NCBI GenBank assembly: GCA_030159075.1
Contig: BROG01000558.1
Coordinates: 372,001 to 436,000 of the forward strand
Length of the DNA stretch: 64,000 bases
From: Atrina japonica
Taxonomy: Eukaryota; Mollusca; Bivalvia; Pterioida; Pinnidae
Reading direction: 5' to 3'
Shown here: in pieces, positions 63,380 through 64,000 of the stretch
Layout: each line of letters opens with the position of its first letter
Numbering within the stretch: position 1 is the stretch's first letter
Made by a program: the position numbers and the translations under genes
The notes under the pieces: generated by a model
What the model was told of the DNA's origin: nothing
Seen by the model: only the letters and a program-made list of their open reading frames with translations
The model's database searches: none

Positions 63380-64000
63380 GAACATAACCTCTAATGTTAA
63401 ATTGTCCTTAAGTACATGTCAAACTTTATGTAAAATAGGGATTTCCAGAACACAGATCCACATATATATACAAAGATAAGACTATCACCATAGTTAGTGC
63501 AACAAGTGTACTGTCACCCTAGTCTGTACTTGTACAAAGAGTTACACTAATAATATTGAAAAAGCAAAAGGGGTGATTGTATATAACATCTACATGAAAT
63601 AAAAAATACAATGCGACACTTTGTCGGGACAACATGTAATAATTAAGAGACGTAAAAGACATACGACTATTATACAGTTAAATATGGTCGGTTTTTATGA
63701 TATAGAGATCTTACCAGTACACTACAGATAGGTTTCAAGCTTTTTAAGTTGACATATTTTGCAGGCTTTTCTTTGATTTGTATATATTGTACATTTTCTA
63801 CAAATCATATAAACATATAACAGGCTCAAAGGTCACTTATACCTACACTAATTTCTACAGGGTTTTCCTTAAAGGAGCATTAGATCAGAGTTTACCAAAA
63901 AAATATTTCAATTTTTCCTACTTTTGCTTCTTGTATTTGATGTACAATAACAAATAAGAGCTATACACAGGCATAAAAGTTTTGTATTCCTATATATTTT
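63380..64000. other. unassigned, window edge
   Basis: No supported exon. The next upstream exon of the OTUD4-like gene must end with a two-base overhang and should lie beyond this edge. Confidence 0.4.

Noticed and set aside
63715..63797. Possible minus-strand exon with acceptor tttgtag and donor gtaaga, reading ..KYVNLKSLKPI..
   Set aside because: It resembles a Tudor end by eye, but its phase does not fit the exon at 62232, and that part of the Tudor domain is already supplied by exon 5.

Overview
The window is nuclear DNA of a lophotrochozoan animal, most likely a bivalve mollusc. The case rests on its AT-rich, intron-dominated sequence, four copies of a tRNA-derived SINE of the kind seen in bivalves, and repeat blocks I know from mollusc genomes (for example those beginning 'caagaggcccat', 'caagagatcccagaggga' or 'gggaaataactcccataag'). 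I see no bacterial-style operon, rRNA gene, genuine tRNA gene or CRISPR array.

The only host gene I can support lies on the minus strand and fills most of the window. Six small exons, at 62169-62232 (least certain), 61035-61149, 47523-47581, 28224-28321, 19603-19655 and 16788-16840, join with consistent reading phase. They encode a linker resembling LDPxIYRN and a complete Tudor domain of the OTUD4/ALG13 type. The OTU protease part should lie beyond the right edge. The C-terminal part lies beyond the left edge, or in exons I could not recognise. The exons total about 440 bases in 45 kb; the introns (1.0, 13.5, 19.2, 8.6 and 2.8 kb) consist largely of transposable elements and minisatellites. 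One intron has a GC-AG donor.

Region by region. 0-6.8 kb: old tandem and interspersed repeats with dinucleotide runs. 6825-14934: an 8.1-kb insertion with 43-bp perfect terminal inverted repeats, a TA target duplication and CpG-rich subterminal repeats, carrying smaller repeats but no recognisable transposase; it splits an older repeat whose two halves can be rejoined by comparison with the copy at 33.5 kb. 15-20 kb: mollusc interspersed repeats, exons 5 and 6, and a 47-bp minisatellite of about 1.7 kb. 21-28 kb: nested old repeats, SINEs and exon 4. 28-47 kb: mostly unassigned intron with a TTAA-flanked element, two TA-flanked MITEs, a 49-bp minisatellite, a 1.4-kb inverted-repeat element and two copies of a 1-kb repeat (the second at 56 kb). 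47.5-54.2 kb: exon 3, a 19-20-bp minisatellite split by a hAT element that keeps both ends of its transposase, and a dead mariner-type transposase split by another hAT element. 56-60 kb: long TA runs, a 25-bp minisatellite split by another element, and a miniature LTR element. 61-64 kb: exons 1 and 2 and a 23-bp minisatellite.

Most open reading frames of 60-257 codons here are chance frames through tandem repeats. The best candidate for something undescribed is the 8.1-kb TA-flanked element; its lack of a visible transposase means its class is inferred from its ends only.
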